From assembly GCA_934234035.1 (NCBI GenBank), contig CAKQHH010000021.1:1-31857 (forward strand): a stretch of 31,857 bases of DNA, written 5' to 3'. This document shows positions 7,663 to 14,883 of this stretch, piece by piece. The notes beneath the pieces are model-generated. The model ran no database searches. It saw only the letters and a program-made list of their open reading frames with translations, and had not been told where the DNA came from. Numbering within the stretch: position 1 is the first letter of the stretch; every line of letters starts with the position of its first letter. Made by a program: the position numbers and the translations under genes. The DNA is from an uncultured Clostridia bacterium (GTDB lineage Bacteria > Bacillota > Clostridia > Peptostreptococcales > Anaerovoracaceae).

Positions 7663-8514
7663 TTACTCCTGTTCTTCTCCTGAATTCCACGGGTTCTCCC
7701 GAAGGAGCTCCCGCCCCACATTCCGGAGTCTCCGATACCGAAGTTCCGCAATATCCTTTCGGCGAATCCGCTGAAGCTCTGTCAGCGCCTGCGCCACTTC
7801 CTTCTCCACTTCTGCGAAAACGAATGGCCGCTGCTCATGAGCACCCTCTCCCGGTTCCGGCACGATGACGTCACACACGTTCATCTTCTTCAAATCCGGT
7901 GCGGTGAGCCGCATCACCTCGCTGGCTTCCTCCCACCGGGTTCCGTCCTTCCACAGGATGCTGGCAAAACCCTCCGGCGACAGGATGGAATAGATGGCGT
8001 TCTCCAGCATGATCATTCGATCGCAAATGCCGATGGCCAGCGCGCCGCCGCTTCCGCCTTCGCCGATAAAAACAGAAATCACCGGCACAGACACCCGGGA
8101 CAAGGTCTTCAGACATTCCGCTATGGCACTGCCCTGGCCTCGCTCCTCCGCTTCTTTTCCCGGATATGCCCCCGGGGTATCCACAAAGGTGATAATCGGC
8201 CGGTGGAATTTCTCCGCCTGCTTCATCAGGCGAAGAGCCTTCCGGTACCCGTCCGGGTTGGGCATGCCGAATCTTCTTTTCAGATTTTCCTCCAGGGAAC
8301 GGCCCTTCTGGTGGCCGATTACCGTCACCGGAATTCCGTGAAAACTTCCGATACCCCCGATAATCGCCGCGTCCTCCGAGTAGGCCCGATCTCCGCCCAA
8401 GGGAAGGAAATCCTCAATCATCGCTTCTATATATTCTTTCGTGGTCGGCCGGGATTCCATCCGGGCAATCCGTACCCGGTCCGCCGGCCGCCGTTCCGTT
8501 ATATTCATTATCAT
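7663..8514 (-). CDS. accA: Acetyl-CoA carboxylase carboxyltransferase subunit alpha AccA
   Basis: A 283-aa crotonase-fold subunit that, with AccD, transfers CO2 from carboxybiotin to acetyl-CoA. Family segments include FVDTPGAYPGKEAEERGQ, IGEGGSGGALAIG and the region ILSPEGFASILWKD. Start choice: GGAAGGAG lies five bases before the ATG at 8514; an in-frame GTG at 8532 would put this site inside the gene and is rejected. It lies 18 bp after accD and its stop is two bases before fabH. Slightly shorter at the N-terminus than the E. coli protein, as in other Firmicutes. Confidence 0.95.
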   Translation of the reverse strand: MIMNITERRPADRVRIARMESRPTTKEYIEAMIEDFLPLGGDRAYSEDAAIIGGIGSFHGIPVTVIGHQKGRSLEENLKRRFGMPNPDGYRKALRLMKQAEKFHRPIITFVDTPGAYPGKEAEERGQGSAIAECLKTLSRVSVPVISVFIGEGGSGGALAIGICDRMIMLENAIYSILSPEGFASILWKDGTRWEEASEVMRLTAPDLKKMNVCDVIVPEPGEGAHEQRPFVFAEVEKEVAQALTELQRIRRKDIAELRYRRLRNVGRELLRENPWNSGEEQE

Positions 8515-8532
8515 TGCTGCTCCTTCCGTCAC

Positions 8533-9387
8533 CTACGCGTGCAGCTCCAGGATTCGACCCAGGGTATCCCGCATTTCGCGGCGATCCACGATCCGATCCA
8601 GGAATCCGTGGTCGTACTGGAACTGAGCTCGCTGAAAGCCTTTTGGAAGCTTCTCTCCGATGGTCTGCTCGATGACCCGGGGACCCGCAAAACCGATCAA
8701 GGCATCCGGCTCCGCCAGCTGGATATCTCCCAGCATCGCAAAGCTTGCCGTAACGCCGCCGGTAGTCGGATGGGTCATAACCGATACGTACAGCAGTCCC
8801 GCTTCGTCGTGCTTGGCCACCGCCGCGGAGGTCTTCGCCATCTGCAGCAGGGACATCATGCCTTCCTGCATCCGGGCGCCTCCCGAAGTGGAAAACACGA
8901 TAACCGGCAGTTTTCTCTTGGTGGCATATTCAAAGGCGCGGGTGACTTTCTCTCCCACGGCCATGCCCATGCTGCCCATCATGAATCGGTTGTCCATCAC
9001 GACCAGCACGGTGCGCCGGCCGTGAATCTTTGCCGTTCCGGTCACCACCGCATCGTTGAGATTTGTTTTATCCCGCATTCCCTGAATCTTCTCGGTATAT
9101 CCGGGGAATCCCAGGGGATTGCCGCCTCGAATGCTGCGGCCGAATTCCCGAAAGGTTCCGGGATCCGCGGTGATGCGAATCCGCGAAGCGGCCGTCATCC
9201 CCCGGTGGTTTCCGCAGTGAGGGCAAATATACAGGTTATTCCGCCATTCCTCCCGCATGCTGGTCTCGCCGCAGGCCCGGCACTCCACCGGTTCTTTGTC
9301 CCGGCGAATCTTGGCCGCCGGCTCTTTGGCGTGGGCCAGCCGGTGAATGGCTTTCATTACGCCCTTTCGTTCCTGAAACGGATTCAT
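8533..9387 (-). CDS. accD: Acetyl-CoA carboxylase carboxyltransferase subunit beta AccD
   Basis: A 284-aa subunit with an N-terminal zinc ribbon (CRAC at about residues 36-39 and CPHC at about 55-58) and a crotonase-fold core containing STSGGARMQEGMMSLLQM and HPTTGGVTASFAMLGD. It forms the carboxyltransferase heterotetramer with AccA. AAAGGAG precedes the start, which is three bases after the accC stop, so the two are probably translationally coupled. All four Zn ligands are present. Confidence 0.96.
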   Translation of the reverse strand: MNPFQERKGVMKAIHRLAHAKEPAAKIRRDKEPVECRACGETSMREEWRNNLYICPHCGNHRGMTAASRIRITADPGTFREFGRSIRGGNPLGFPGYTEKIQGMRDKTNLNDAVVTGTAKIHGRRTVLVVMDNRFMMGSMGMAVGEKVTRAFEYATKRKLPVIVFSTSGGARMQEGMMSLLQMAKTSAAVAKHDEAGLLYVSVMTHPTTGGVTASFAMLGDIQLAEPDALIGFAGPRVIEQTIGEKLPKGFQRAQFQYDHGFLDRIVDRREMRDTLGRILELHA

Positions 9388-9390
9388 TCT

Positions 9391-10773
9391 TTACTCCTTT
9401 ATCATTCCTGCCGTCTGAATCATTTCCGTCAGCTCCGGCAGTTCCTCTCCGATGAAACCGGTGTTGTAATTTCCCCGAAGGAATTTCCGGTTGTAGAGAA
9501 TCATCTGCTGCAACGGCTGGGTGGTTTTCGGGCCACGGATGATGGTCTCGCCCAGCACTCTTCTCATGCGGCGCACTGCACCGATTCGGTTCTCTCCCTT
9601 TACGATGACCTTGGCCACCATGGAATCGTAGTACGGACTGATTTCCGCACCGCTGTACAGGGCGCTCTCCACCCGGGTTCCAAAACCCGACGGGAAGTGC
9701 ACGAAGTCCACCTTCCCCGGGCACGGAGCGAAATCATTCAGCGGATCCTCGCAGCAGATTCGGCATTCGATGGCATGTCCCTTCACCTGAACCTCATCCT
9801 GGGTGTACCGAAGGGGCGCGCCGGAGGCAATCCGCAGCTGCTCCGCCACGATGTTAATTCCCGTCACCATTTCCGTTACCGGGTGCTCCACCTGAATTCG
9901 GGTGTTCATTTCGATAAAATAAAAATTCTCCCGGTCGTCCATGACGAATTCCACCGTGCCGGCGCCTTCGTAGTCGCAGGCTTTTGCCGCCGCAACCGCC
10001 GCCTCACACAGGGTCTTCCGGGTGCTCTCCTGAAGGCCGAAGGCCGGAGCTTCTTCCAGCATCTTCTGATTCCGCCGCTGGATGGAGCAGTTTCGCTCTC
10101 CCAGGTGAATCACGTTGTGGTGCTGATCTCCCAGAACCTGCACTTCGATGTGACGCGGGTTGATGATCAGCTTCTCCAGGTACACGGTGCCGTCGCCGAA
10201 GGCCGCTGCCGCTTCCATTCCCGCCTGTTCCATGGCGGTGGGCAGTTCTTCCGGAGAGTCGGCTCTCCGCATGCCGCGGCCGCCGCCGCCGGCAGATGCT
10301 TTTACCAGCACCGGATACCCGATGCGTTCCGCCACCTTCAGGGCTTCTTCCGGCGTCTTCACGGCGCCGTCCGAACCGGGCACCACCGGAACACCGGCTT
10401 TCATCATCATCTGACGAGCAGTGGATTTGTCCCCCATCTTGGAGATGGTGTCTCCATCCGGACCGATGAACTTGATGTCGTTCTCCCGGCACTTCCGGGC
10501 AAATTCCGCGTTCTCCGACAGCAGGCCGAACCCGGGATGGATACCGTCGCATCCGGTGGACAGGGCCGCCTGCAGGATATTGTCCATATTCAGATAACTT
10601 CCGGAGGCATTCCCCGGACCGATGCAAACCGCTTCATCCGCGATCAGGGTGTGAAGGGAATTTCGGTCCGCTTCGGAGAACACCGCTACTGCAGGAATTC
10701 CGCAGTCCTGACATTCCCGGATGATGCGAACCGCGATTTCTCCTCGGTTTGCCACAAGAATTTTCTTTAACAT
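9391..10773 (-). CDS. accC: Biotin carboxylase AccC
   Basis: A 460-aa ATP-grasp enzyme that carboxylates the biotin on AccB using ATP and bicarbonate. Landmarks are ILVANRGEIAVRI at the N-terminus, HPGFGLLSENAEFA, Lys116 and Lys158, the glycine loop GGGGRGM (162-168), and the signature EMNTRIQVEHPVTEMVTG. Length matches the family. The ATG overlaps the accB stop codon region (10767-10773), indicating translational coupling with the biotin carrier it acts on. Confidence 0.97.
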   Translation of the reverse strand: MLKKILVANRGEIAVRIIRECQDCGIPAVAVFSEADRNSLHTLIADEAVCIGPGNASGSYLNMDNILQAALSTGCDGIHPGFGLLSENAEFARKCRENDIKFIGPDGDTISKMGDKSTARQMMMKAGVPVVPGSDGAVKTPEEALKVAERIGYPVLVKASAGGGGRGMRRADSPEELPTAMEQAGMEAAAAFGDGTVYLEKLIINPRHIEVQVLGDQHHNVIHLGERNCSIQRRNQKMLEEAPAFGLQESTRKTLCEAAVAAAKACDYEGAGTVEFVMDDRENFYFIEMNTRIQVEHPVTEMVTGINIVAEQLRIASGAPLRYTQDEVQVKGHAIECRICCEDPLNDFAPCPGKVDFVHFPSGFGTRVESALYSGAEISPYYDSMVAKVIVKGENRIGAVRRMRRVLGETIIRGPKTTQPLQQMILYNRKFLRGNYNTGFIGEELPELTEMIQTAGMIKE

Positions 10774-11282
10774 TTCTCAACCTCGAAAAGCACCTGATTG
10801 TATTCCGCCATCTCTCCGTTCACGCCCAGAATGCGGCGAACGATCAAATCGTACGGTGCGGTTAATTCGTTCATCATTTTCATGGCCTCCAGGATGCACA
10901 GGGTTTCCCCTTTGGTCACCTTCTGGCCCTCCTGAACAAAAGGATCGGCGTCCGGAGATGGGGCCGCATAGAAGGTTCCCACCAGCGGTGCTTTTACCGG
11001 CTCCAGATTGTCGTCGGCACCTACCGCCGGTGCGCTTTCCTTTGCAGCCTCCGGGGCGCTTGCTGCGCCTTCGAAACTTGCTGCCGTTGCAGCGGCATTG
11101 CCGGAAACGCGTTCCGCGGCCGAATTATTTTGGGCAAAGGAATTGCCGGATGCCATTCCGCTTCCGGCATTCACGCCTCGACCAAACCGAAGCCGCAGTT
11201 CTGCGGTCTCCATTTCAAATTCCGTCAAATCCGATTCCTTGAATTCGTTCAGAAGATCCTTGACGATTTTCTGACTGTCCAT
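10767..11282 (-). CDS. accB: Biotin carboxyl carrier protein AccB
   Basis: A 171-aa carrier subunit of acetyl-CoA carboxylase. The C-terminal biotinyl domain has the attachment lysine Lys135 in the EAMKMMN motif, preceded by a 'thumb'-like stretch APSPDADPFVQEGQ. Residues 40-90 form an Ala/Ser/Gly-rich flexible linker, as expected. The N-terminal helix region (about 1-35) is conserved in type. The start has AGGTG five bases upstream; the gap to acpP is seven bases. The stop overlaps the accC start. Confidence 0.95.
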   Translation of the reverse strand: MDSQKIVKDLLNEFKESDLTEFEMETAELRLRFGRGVNAGSGMASGNSFAQNNSAAERVSGNAAATAASFEGAASAPEAAKESAPAVGADDNLEPVKAPLVGTFYAAPSPDADPFVQEGQKVTKGETLCILEAMKMMNELTAPYDLIVRRILGVNGEMAEYNQVLFEVEKC

Positions 11283-11289
11283 AGTTCAC

Positions 11290-11517
11290 CTACTGATATT
11301 TCTCAACGCAAGCAACAACGTCGCTGACCAGCTTCATGTTCGGAAGCTCGGTGTCCGGAATCTTCACGCCGAACTCGTCTTCCAGTGCCATTACCAGCTC
11401 TACGGCATCCAGGGAATCGATCTTCAGATCCTCTGCGATGGATGCTTCCGGTGTGATCTTGTCCTCGTCACAGCTCAGGGTGTCTATCATCACTTCTTTT
11501 ACTCTGTCAAATGTCAT
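11290..11517 (-). CDS. acpP: Acyl carrier protein AcpP
   Basis: A 75-aa four-helix acyl carrier protein. The phosphopantetheine attachment residue is Ser35 in the DSLDAVE motif, followed by the acidic helix VMALEDEFGVKIPD. It carries the growing acyl chain for the enzymes of the same operon. The start at 11517 is preceded by AAGGAGA at normal spacing; an in-frame ATG at 11547 would add ten residues including the site itself and is rejected. First gene of the operon, about 110 nt from the predicted transcription start. Confidence 0.96.
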   Translation of the reverse strand: MTFDRVKEVMIDTLSCDEDKITPEASIAEDLKIDSLDAVELVMALEDEFGVKIPDTELPNMKLVSDVVACVEKYQ

Positions 11518-11578
11518 TTTCTTGTCTCCTTCTTTGTTTGGTTTCATTTTGGAAATATTTTTTTCGGTATGTTTGTTG

Positions 11579-11622
11579 GTTAAAATATTTTTTGTAAAGA
11601 AATTTAAATAAAATATTTTAAC
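11579..11622. promoter_or_regulatory. Inverted-repeat operator candidate for the fatty-acid synthesis operon
   Basis: Perfect 13-bp inverted repeat GTTAAAATATTTT (11579-11591) and AAAATATTTTAAC (11610-11622), separated by 18 bp. Each arm is itself nearly palindromic around AAAATATTTT. A further similar sequence, GTTAAAATTTTTTAAT, lies at 11695-11710 on the other side of the promoter. The repeat sits between the predicted transcription start and the acpP ribosome-binding site, where a bound repressor would block the operon. The linked MarR/FabT-like protein is the obvious candidate. It does not match the FapR site as I know it. Confidence 0.55.
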
Positions 11623-11636
11623 TAAAATTCTTGAAT

Positions 11637-11665
11637 ATAATACACCCGGTTCCCGCCGGTGTCAA
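11637..11665 (-). promoter_or_regulatory. Sigma-A promoter of the acpP-acc-fab operon
   Basis: On the minus strand TTGACA (11660-11665), a 17-bp spacer and TATTAT (11637-11642). The spacer is GC-rich (CCGGCGGGAACCGGGTG) while both flanks are very AT-rich. Transcription would start near 11630, giving an untranslated leader of about 110 nt that contains the inverted repeat at 11579-11622. Confidence 0.8.
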
Positions 11666-11672
11666 TACGAGT

Positions 11673-11694
11673 TATGTGAAGAATCCTTCATATA
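11673..11694. promoter_or_regulatory. Imperfect palindrome upstream of the fatty-acid operon promoter
   Basis: TATGTGAAG and CTTCATATA with a 4-bp centre; eight of nine positions pair. It ends eight bases upstream of the -35 box at 11660-11665, a usual position for an activator or for cooperative repressor binding. The sequence differs from the 11579-11622 operator, so a second regulator is possible. Confidence 0.35.
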
Positions 11695-11790
11695 GTTAAA
11701 ATTTTTTAATAAAGCGCGGGTGCCGGCAGCACGCGGCCTGTGCCTGAGGAAATCCGGGGGCTGTTCGCGTGGGGCGGCGGAAATTTTCGA

Positions 11791-11819
11791 TTGACAGAAA
11801 CTGTTTTTATGGACATACT
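11791..11819 (+). promoter_or_regulatory. Sigma-A promoter of the tautomerase gene
   Basis: TTGACA (11791-11796), 17-bp spacer, CATACT (11814-11819), about 38 bases before the start codon at 11857. It is divergent from the fatty-acid operon promoter, about 130 bp away. Confidence 0.6.
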
Positions 11820-11856
11820 GGTGGTAGGATTATTAATAAAGGAAGGGAGGCACACC

Positions 11857-12078
11857 ATGCCGCATATTAATGTAAAGATGTTCCCGGGACGGGACGACGA
11901 GAAGAAGAAGGATCTTGCGGATAAGCTGCTGCAGTGCGCACAGGAAGCGCTGGGCTGCCCGGCGGAAGCACTTTCCGTATCCGTTGAGGATGTTGCACCG
12001 GAAGATTGGAACCGGGATGTTGGGGAGAAGATTCCGGAAGATAAGATCTACTCCGGCGAGATGTACAAGGTAAAATAG
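11857..12078 (+). CDS. 4-oxalocrotonate tautomerase family protein, PptA-like
   Basis: A 73-aa tautomerase. After removal of Met the N-terminal Pro (MPHINVKMFPG) would be the catalytic base of the superfamily. The opening closely resembles E. coli PptA/YdcE (MPHIDIKCFP), and a Trp in the second half (PEDWNRDVGEKI) lies where I recall one in PptA. The start at 11857 is fixed by the required N-terminal Pro and by GGGAGG upstream; an in-frame ATG at 11740 lies before the promoter and is not used. These proteins act on enol/keto substrates; the physiological substrate is unknown. It is probably monocistronic, ending at a strong hairpin. Confidence 0.88.
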   Translation: MPHINVKMFPGRDDEKKKDLADKLLQCAQEALGCPAEALSVSVEDVAPEDWNRDVGEKIPEDKIYSGEMYKVK

Positions 12079-12117
12079 TCGGCTTAGCGACTTCACGTTG
12101 TCGGCTTGGCGATTTCA
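12078..12117. repeat. Short direct repeat after the tautomerase gene
   Basis: Two copies of GTCGGCTTAGCGACTTCA (12078-12095 and 12100-12117), differing at two positions, spaced 22 bp apart. The first overlaps the last base of the stop codon. Function unknown. Confidence 0.6.
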
Positions 12118-12124
12118 AAAGGGA

Positions 12125-12196
12125 ATGATGCAAACAGCTGCGGCTTCGGAAGGGAAGATTGGATTCCCGACCGGGCCGCAGTTGTTTTTTGCATCT
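12125..12196 (+). terminator. Terminator of the tautomerase gene
   Basis: CAGCTGCGGC (12135-12144) pairs with GCCGCAGTTG (12175-12184), one G-T pair, followed by six T (12185-12190). An inner stem GGGAA/TTCCC (12152-12156 with 12164-12168) and an outer GATGCAAA/TTTTGCATC extend the structure, making it nearly symmetric and possibly bidirectional. Confidence 0.75.
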
Positions 12197-12198
12197 TC

Positions 12199-12294
12199 GC
12201 CGGCGCGCGGCTCCGGACTTGGTGCAAGGATTCCCTCTAACCCTTATCCTTCCGTTTCTCTTGCACCAAGTTTCATTCTCTTTTTGTCGGCGCG
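12199..12294. repeat. Single dispersed copy of the 87-bp-array hairpin element
   Basis: Perfect 11-bp inverted repeat ACTTGGTGCAA (12217-12227) and TTGCACCAAGT (12261-12271) around a pyrimidine-rich loop (TTCCCTCTAACCC...TTCCGTTTCTC) that matches the loop of the array at 1-553. It is flanked by CGGCGCG on both sides. Same orientation as the array. This solitary copy indicates the element is a hairpin of about 57 nt bounded by G/C-rich borders. The stretch from 12295 to 12380 holds nothing else that I recognise. Confidence 0.8.
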
Positions 12295-12380
12295 TGACTT
12301 CCGGCTGCCCGGCGCGCCGCACATATTTGTATGTCCGCACAAATAATTTGTTCTATTTTGTGTACATGGCTTATTTTTTA

Positions 12381-12408
12381 TTGCATTCCACAAATTCTTG
12401 AGTATAAT
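12381..12408 (+). promoter_or_regulatory. Promoter of the 2-hydroxyacid dehydrogenase gene
   Basis: TTGCAT (12381-12386), 16-bp spacer, perfect TATAAT (12403-12408). The leader to the start codon at 12524 is about 110 nt and contains ACCCG...CGGGT arms (about 12453-12482) that could form a weak hairpin. Confidence 0.6.
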
Positions 12409-12523
12409 ATAGTTTATCAAAACAATTAAACAGTCTAGAGGGATTGCAGATTACCCGAAGGACGTGAATTCCCCCGCGGGTTCAAAGGGTATAGATAAAA
12501 CAGGGAGATAAGGAGATAAGGAA

Positions 12524-13471
12524 ATGAATAATCGAAAAGTTGGAATCGTCGGTGTCGGTCACGTAGGAGCTCATGTTGCGTATAGCTTAGCAATTCAGGG
12601 CATCGTGGACGAACTGGTGCTGGCGGACACGGATACCGCCAGAGTAGAGAGTGAATATCAGGATTTGTTGGATGCACTGCCGCATATGCCGCACCGCACC
12701 AGAGTGTCCATCGGAGAATATGAGGATTTGGCCGATTGCGATTTAATCGTTAACAGTGCCGGTCACATTGAGTTGCTCTTGGGATCCGACGATCGGTCCA
12801 GAGAGCTGAAGTTCACGATTCCCGCCGTTCACACCTGGGTGGACCGCGTTCGTAAAGCCGGTTTCGACGGCGTGGTTCTCAACATCAGCAACCCGTGCGA
12901 CGTCGTTACCCGGGAAATTGCCAAAAACCTCGGCCTTCCGAAGGGCCGCGTGCTGGGCACCGGAACTGGTCTGGATTCCGCCCGACTGGTCACTCAGATT
13001 GTAAAAAAGACCAATGTGGACCCGAGTTCTATCCAGGCCTTCATGTTCGGTGAACACGGCAACTCCATGTTTGCCGCCTGGTCCTGTGCCACCGTCAACG
13101 GCCTGTCCATCGACGAGATGGCGAAACAGGACCCTCGCTGGGATTTCGACCGGCCGGAAGTGGAGCAGCTGGGCCGTCACGGCGGTTGGGTCACCTTCAG
13201 CTGGAAGCACGCCACCGAGTATTCCGTTGCCACCACCGCTGCGCGCATGGTAAAAGCAATTCTTCACGACGAGAAGATTCTCATGCCGGCCAGCACCGAG
13301 CTGAACGGCGAGTACGGTCAAAGCGACGTCTACGCCGGCGTTCCATGCATCATCGGCAAAGACGGCGTGGAGCGCGTCGTGGAATTCCCACTGACGCAGA
13401 AAGAGCTGTCCAAATTCAACGACAGCTGCAACGCTATCCGCGCCAACATCAAGATTGCAGACTCGCTGTAG
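12524..13471 (+). CDS. L-2-hydroxyisocaproate / L-lactate dehydrogenase family protein
   Basis: A 315-aa NAD-dependent L-2-hydroxyacid dehydrogenase of the LDH/MDH fold. The Rossmann motif GVGHVG is at residues 10-15 and Asp35 would bind NAD ribose. Catalytic His178 lies in FGEHGNSMFAAW, with Asp151 and Arg154 in GTGLDSARL. The FGEHGNS-x-FAAWS context and the loop GSDDRSRELKF, in place of the QxxGESR loop of classical LDH, resemble Lactobacillus L-2-hydroxyisocaproate dehydrogenase. Bulkier 2-oxo acids from leucine or other amino acids are therefore likely substrates, which would fit amino-acid fermentation. This specificity is inference. The ribosome-binding region GGAGATAAGGAGATAAGGAA is duplicated before the ATG. 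No neighbour shares its function. Confidence 0.85.
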   Translation: MNNRKVGIVGVGHVGAHVAYSLAIQGIVDELVLADTDTARVESEYQDLLDALPHMPHRTRVSIGEYEDLADCDLIVNSAGHIELLLGSDDRSRELKFTIPAVHTWVDRVRKAGFDGVVLNISNPCDVVTREIAKNLGLPKGRVLGTGTGLDSARLVTQIVKKTNVDPSSIQAFMFGEHGNSMFAAWSCATVNGLSIDEMAKQDPRWDFDRPEVEQLGRHGGWVTFSWKHATEYSVATTAARMVKAILHDEKILMPASTELNGEYGQSDVYAGVPCIIGKDGVERVVEFPLTQKELSKFNDSCNAIRANIKIADSL

Positions 13472-13621
13472 TCATTAATTTCCATAAAAAAGCATATATC
13501 GCCTCGCCGGAATCGTCCGACCTTCCACTGACAAATTGCGTTTCCGGCCTTGCATTTGCATAGTGATGGGACTATGGTACCTTTGCCAACCTAAGTTTCA
13601 TTCATTATATTATCACACATG

Positions 13622-13656
13622 AGAGAGCAGGTTCCGTTTTTCGGGACCTGCTCTCT
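13622..13656. terminator. Strong hairpin after the dehydrogenase gene
   Basis: A 15-bp stem (13622-13636 with 13642-13656, one G-T pair) closed by a loop of five T. It lies 150 bp after the dehydrogenase stop and 82 bp beyond the stop of the converging Rpn gene. It lacks a clear T-run on the plus strand, so it is a termination or mRNA-end structure of uncertain direction. Between 13472 and 13621 I see no gene. Confidence 0.55.
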
Positions 13657-13683
13657 TCTAGCGATTCGAACTCTCAAAAGGGA

Positions 13684-13716
13684 AAGAGCGAAATGGCCTA
13701 TCTCCATTCCGCTCTT
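13684..13716 (-). terminator. Terminator of the Rpn-family gene
   Basis: AAGAGCG (13684-13690) pairs with CGCTCTT (13710-13716), continued by ATGG/CCAT after one mismatch. On the minus strand it is followed by TTTCCCTTTT and begins 22 bp past the stop at 13738. Confidence 0.6.
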
Positions 13717-13737
13717 CAAATTATCCGTATTATTTAA

Positions 13738-14568
13738 TTATTCTGCATTGGGGCAATCCTCTGCATTCTTTCGCGCCTCAACAAAAGCTTGCAGTTCAAC
13801 TTCGGTCGCAGTCCCGGTTTCTTTGAGGACTACTTCCAGCGGAAGGTATCCGGATTCAAACATTTCAAGGATGGTATCTATGCGACCTTCTGCACGACCC
13901 TCTGCGAAATAAGCTTTGAATTTATCTTCCAGCAACATATAAACCCTCTCCCATCGTACATTATTTCGGGATTTAACGACCTCGTTCTGGATTCGATTAG
14001 TGAGCAGTGTATTCGGGTTATCCCCGCAGAGGTAGCGGAGAAAGCCTTGCAGTTCCGGCGACATATCCGGAATCGTGCTTTTGGCATTGATGAACACTTT
14101 AATCGCACCGTCATCCAGATGAAGATCCGATGATTCCTGACAGACATTTTCGAAGGTGTATTTCGGAAATCCTTTCCCAAACAAATCAAAGGTGTTGATG
14201 AAAATGATGTAACTCTGTTTCAGCTCATCGTAGCCGGTCCCGGAGCTAATCATATTTAAATCAACGGTACCTTGGTAATAGCGACTTCGTTTCGGCAGGT
14301 TTCCGGTATTGGAGGTCTGCATTTCAATGTTGTATGCGGTACTGAGATCGTCTTCAAAGTAGACGTCCAAGCGAACCCCTTTCTGATCCAAGGCGAGATC
14401 GATGGATTTCTGAGTTTCACTGTAAGCCACTTTGCCAACCTTTCGGTCCAGCAGCAATTCCACCAATTCTTTGCAAATGTCCGGATTGTTCTGCATAATG
14501 TTGCAGAACAAAAAATCATCGGTAAACGACAATTCTTTGTAAGTTTTGTACTTTCTTCTCGTACTCAT
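13738..14568 (-). CDS. Rpn family recombination-promoting nuclease / putative transposase (PD-(D/E)XK fold)
   Basis: A 276-aa protein of the Rpn/YhgA-like group, often labelled PD-(D/E)XK nuclease family transposase. The opening KELSFTDDFLFCNIMQNNPD is characteristic. The nuclease core is visible as Asp in GVRLDVYFED followed by the E-x-Q strand YNIEMQ. The C-terminal third is helical, with AEGRAEGRIDTILEMF and an acidic end. Such proteins are DNA endonucleases that vary rapidly and are often found alone; a transposition role is unproven. It is an orphan bracketed by terminators, and its base composition looks lower in GC than the flanking genes, compatible with recent gain. The upstream GGAG is 11 bases from the ATG. 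Confidence 0.85.
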   Translation of the reverse strand: MSTRRKYKTYKELSFTDDFLFCNIMQNNPDICKELVELLLDRKVGKVAYSETQKSIDLALDQKGVRLDVYFEDDLSTAYNIEMQTSNTGNLPKRSRYYQGTVDLNMISSGTGYDELKQSYIIFINTFDLFGKGFPKYTFENVCQESSDLHLDDGAIKVFINAKSTIPDMSPELQGFLRYLCGDNPNTLLTNRIQNEVVKSRNNVRWERVYMLLEDKFKAYFAEGRAEGRIDTILEMFESGYLPLEVVLKETGTATEVELQAFVEARKNAEDCPNAE

Positions 14569-14852
14569 CTATTTCTCGTCTCCTTATTTTAAAATCAAAT
14601 ATGGTTCCTGTCAAATCTTAATGGCAAATACCGAAACTATATTTGACTTGCAATAACGATGAGCGCGCGCGTATGTTTCTGAAATTTCATGGTTCCATCC
14701 TATCAGAAATAGTTTTAAGCGCAATATGCTTAGAACAAAAAGGACTGAACCCACCGATAAAAAAACTATATCACCCTAATTTTAAACCTAGGCTGTCTCC
14801 GAACCTGCAATTCCCCTTCGGACATTCTGTAGAAAAATAATTTATTTTTGCC
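14569..14852. other. Intergenic stretch without a recognisable gene
   Basis: AT-rich DNA between the divergent Rpn and perR genes. A 65-codon open frame on the plus strand (14643-14840) has no ribosome-binding site and no recognisable similarity. An 8-bp inverted repeat TCAAATAT/ATATTTGA (14595-14602 and 14639-14646) is the only structure seen. A promoter for the Rpn gene is presumably here but cannot be placed. Confidence 0.5.
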
Positions 14853-14881
14853 TTGACAACTTTACGCTTTTAGTATACTAT
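14853..14881 (+). promoter_or_regulatory. Promoter of the perR-rubrerythrin-rubredoxin operon
   Basis: TTGACA (14853-14858), 17-bp spacer, TACTAT (14876-14881); the start codon is 35 bases further on. An overlapping TATACT at 14874-14879 would give a 15-bp spacer. Confidence 0.6.
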
Positions 14882-14883
14882 GC

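Noticed and set aside
11740..11856. Longer N-terminus for the tautomerase
   Set aside because: The catalytic Pro must follow the initiator Met, and the promoter lies inside the proposed extension.
14595..14646. 8-bp inverted repeat TCAAATAT/ATATTTGA as an operator
   Set aside because: The arms are short, 36 bp apart and in AT-rich DNA where such matches are expected by chance.
14643..14840. Small gene of 65 codons upstream of perR
   Set aside because: No ribosome-binding site, no recognisable motif, and its end lies just before the perR promoter; treated as intergenic.
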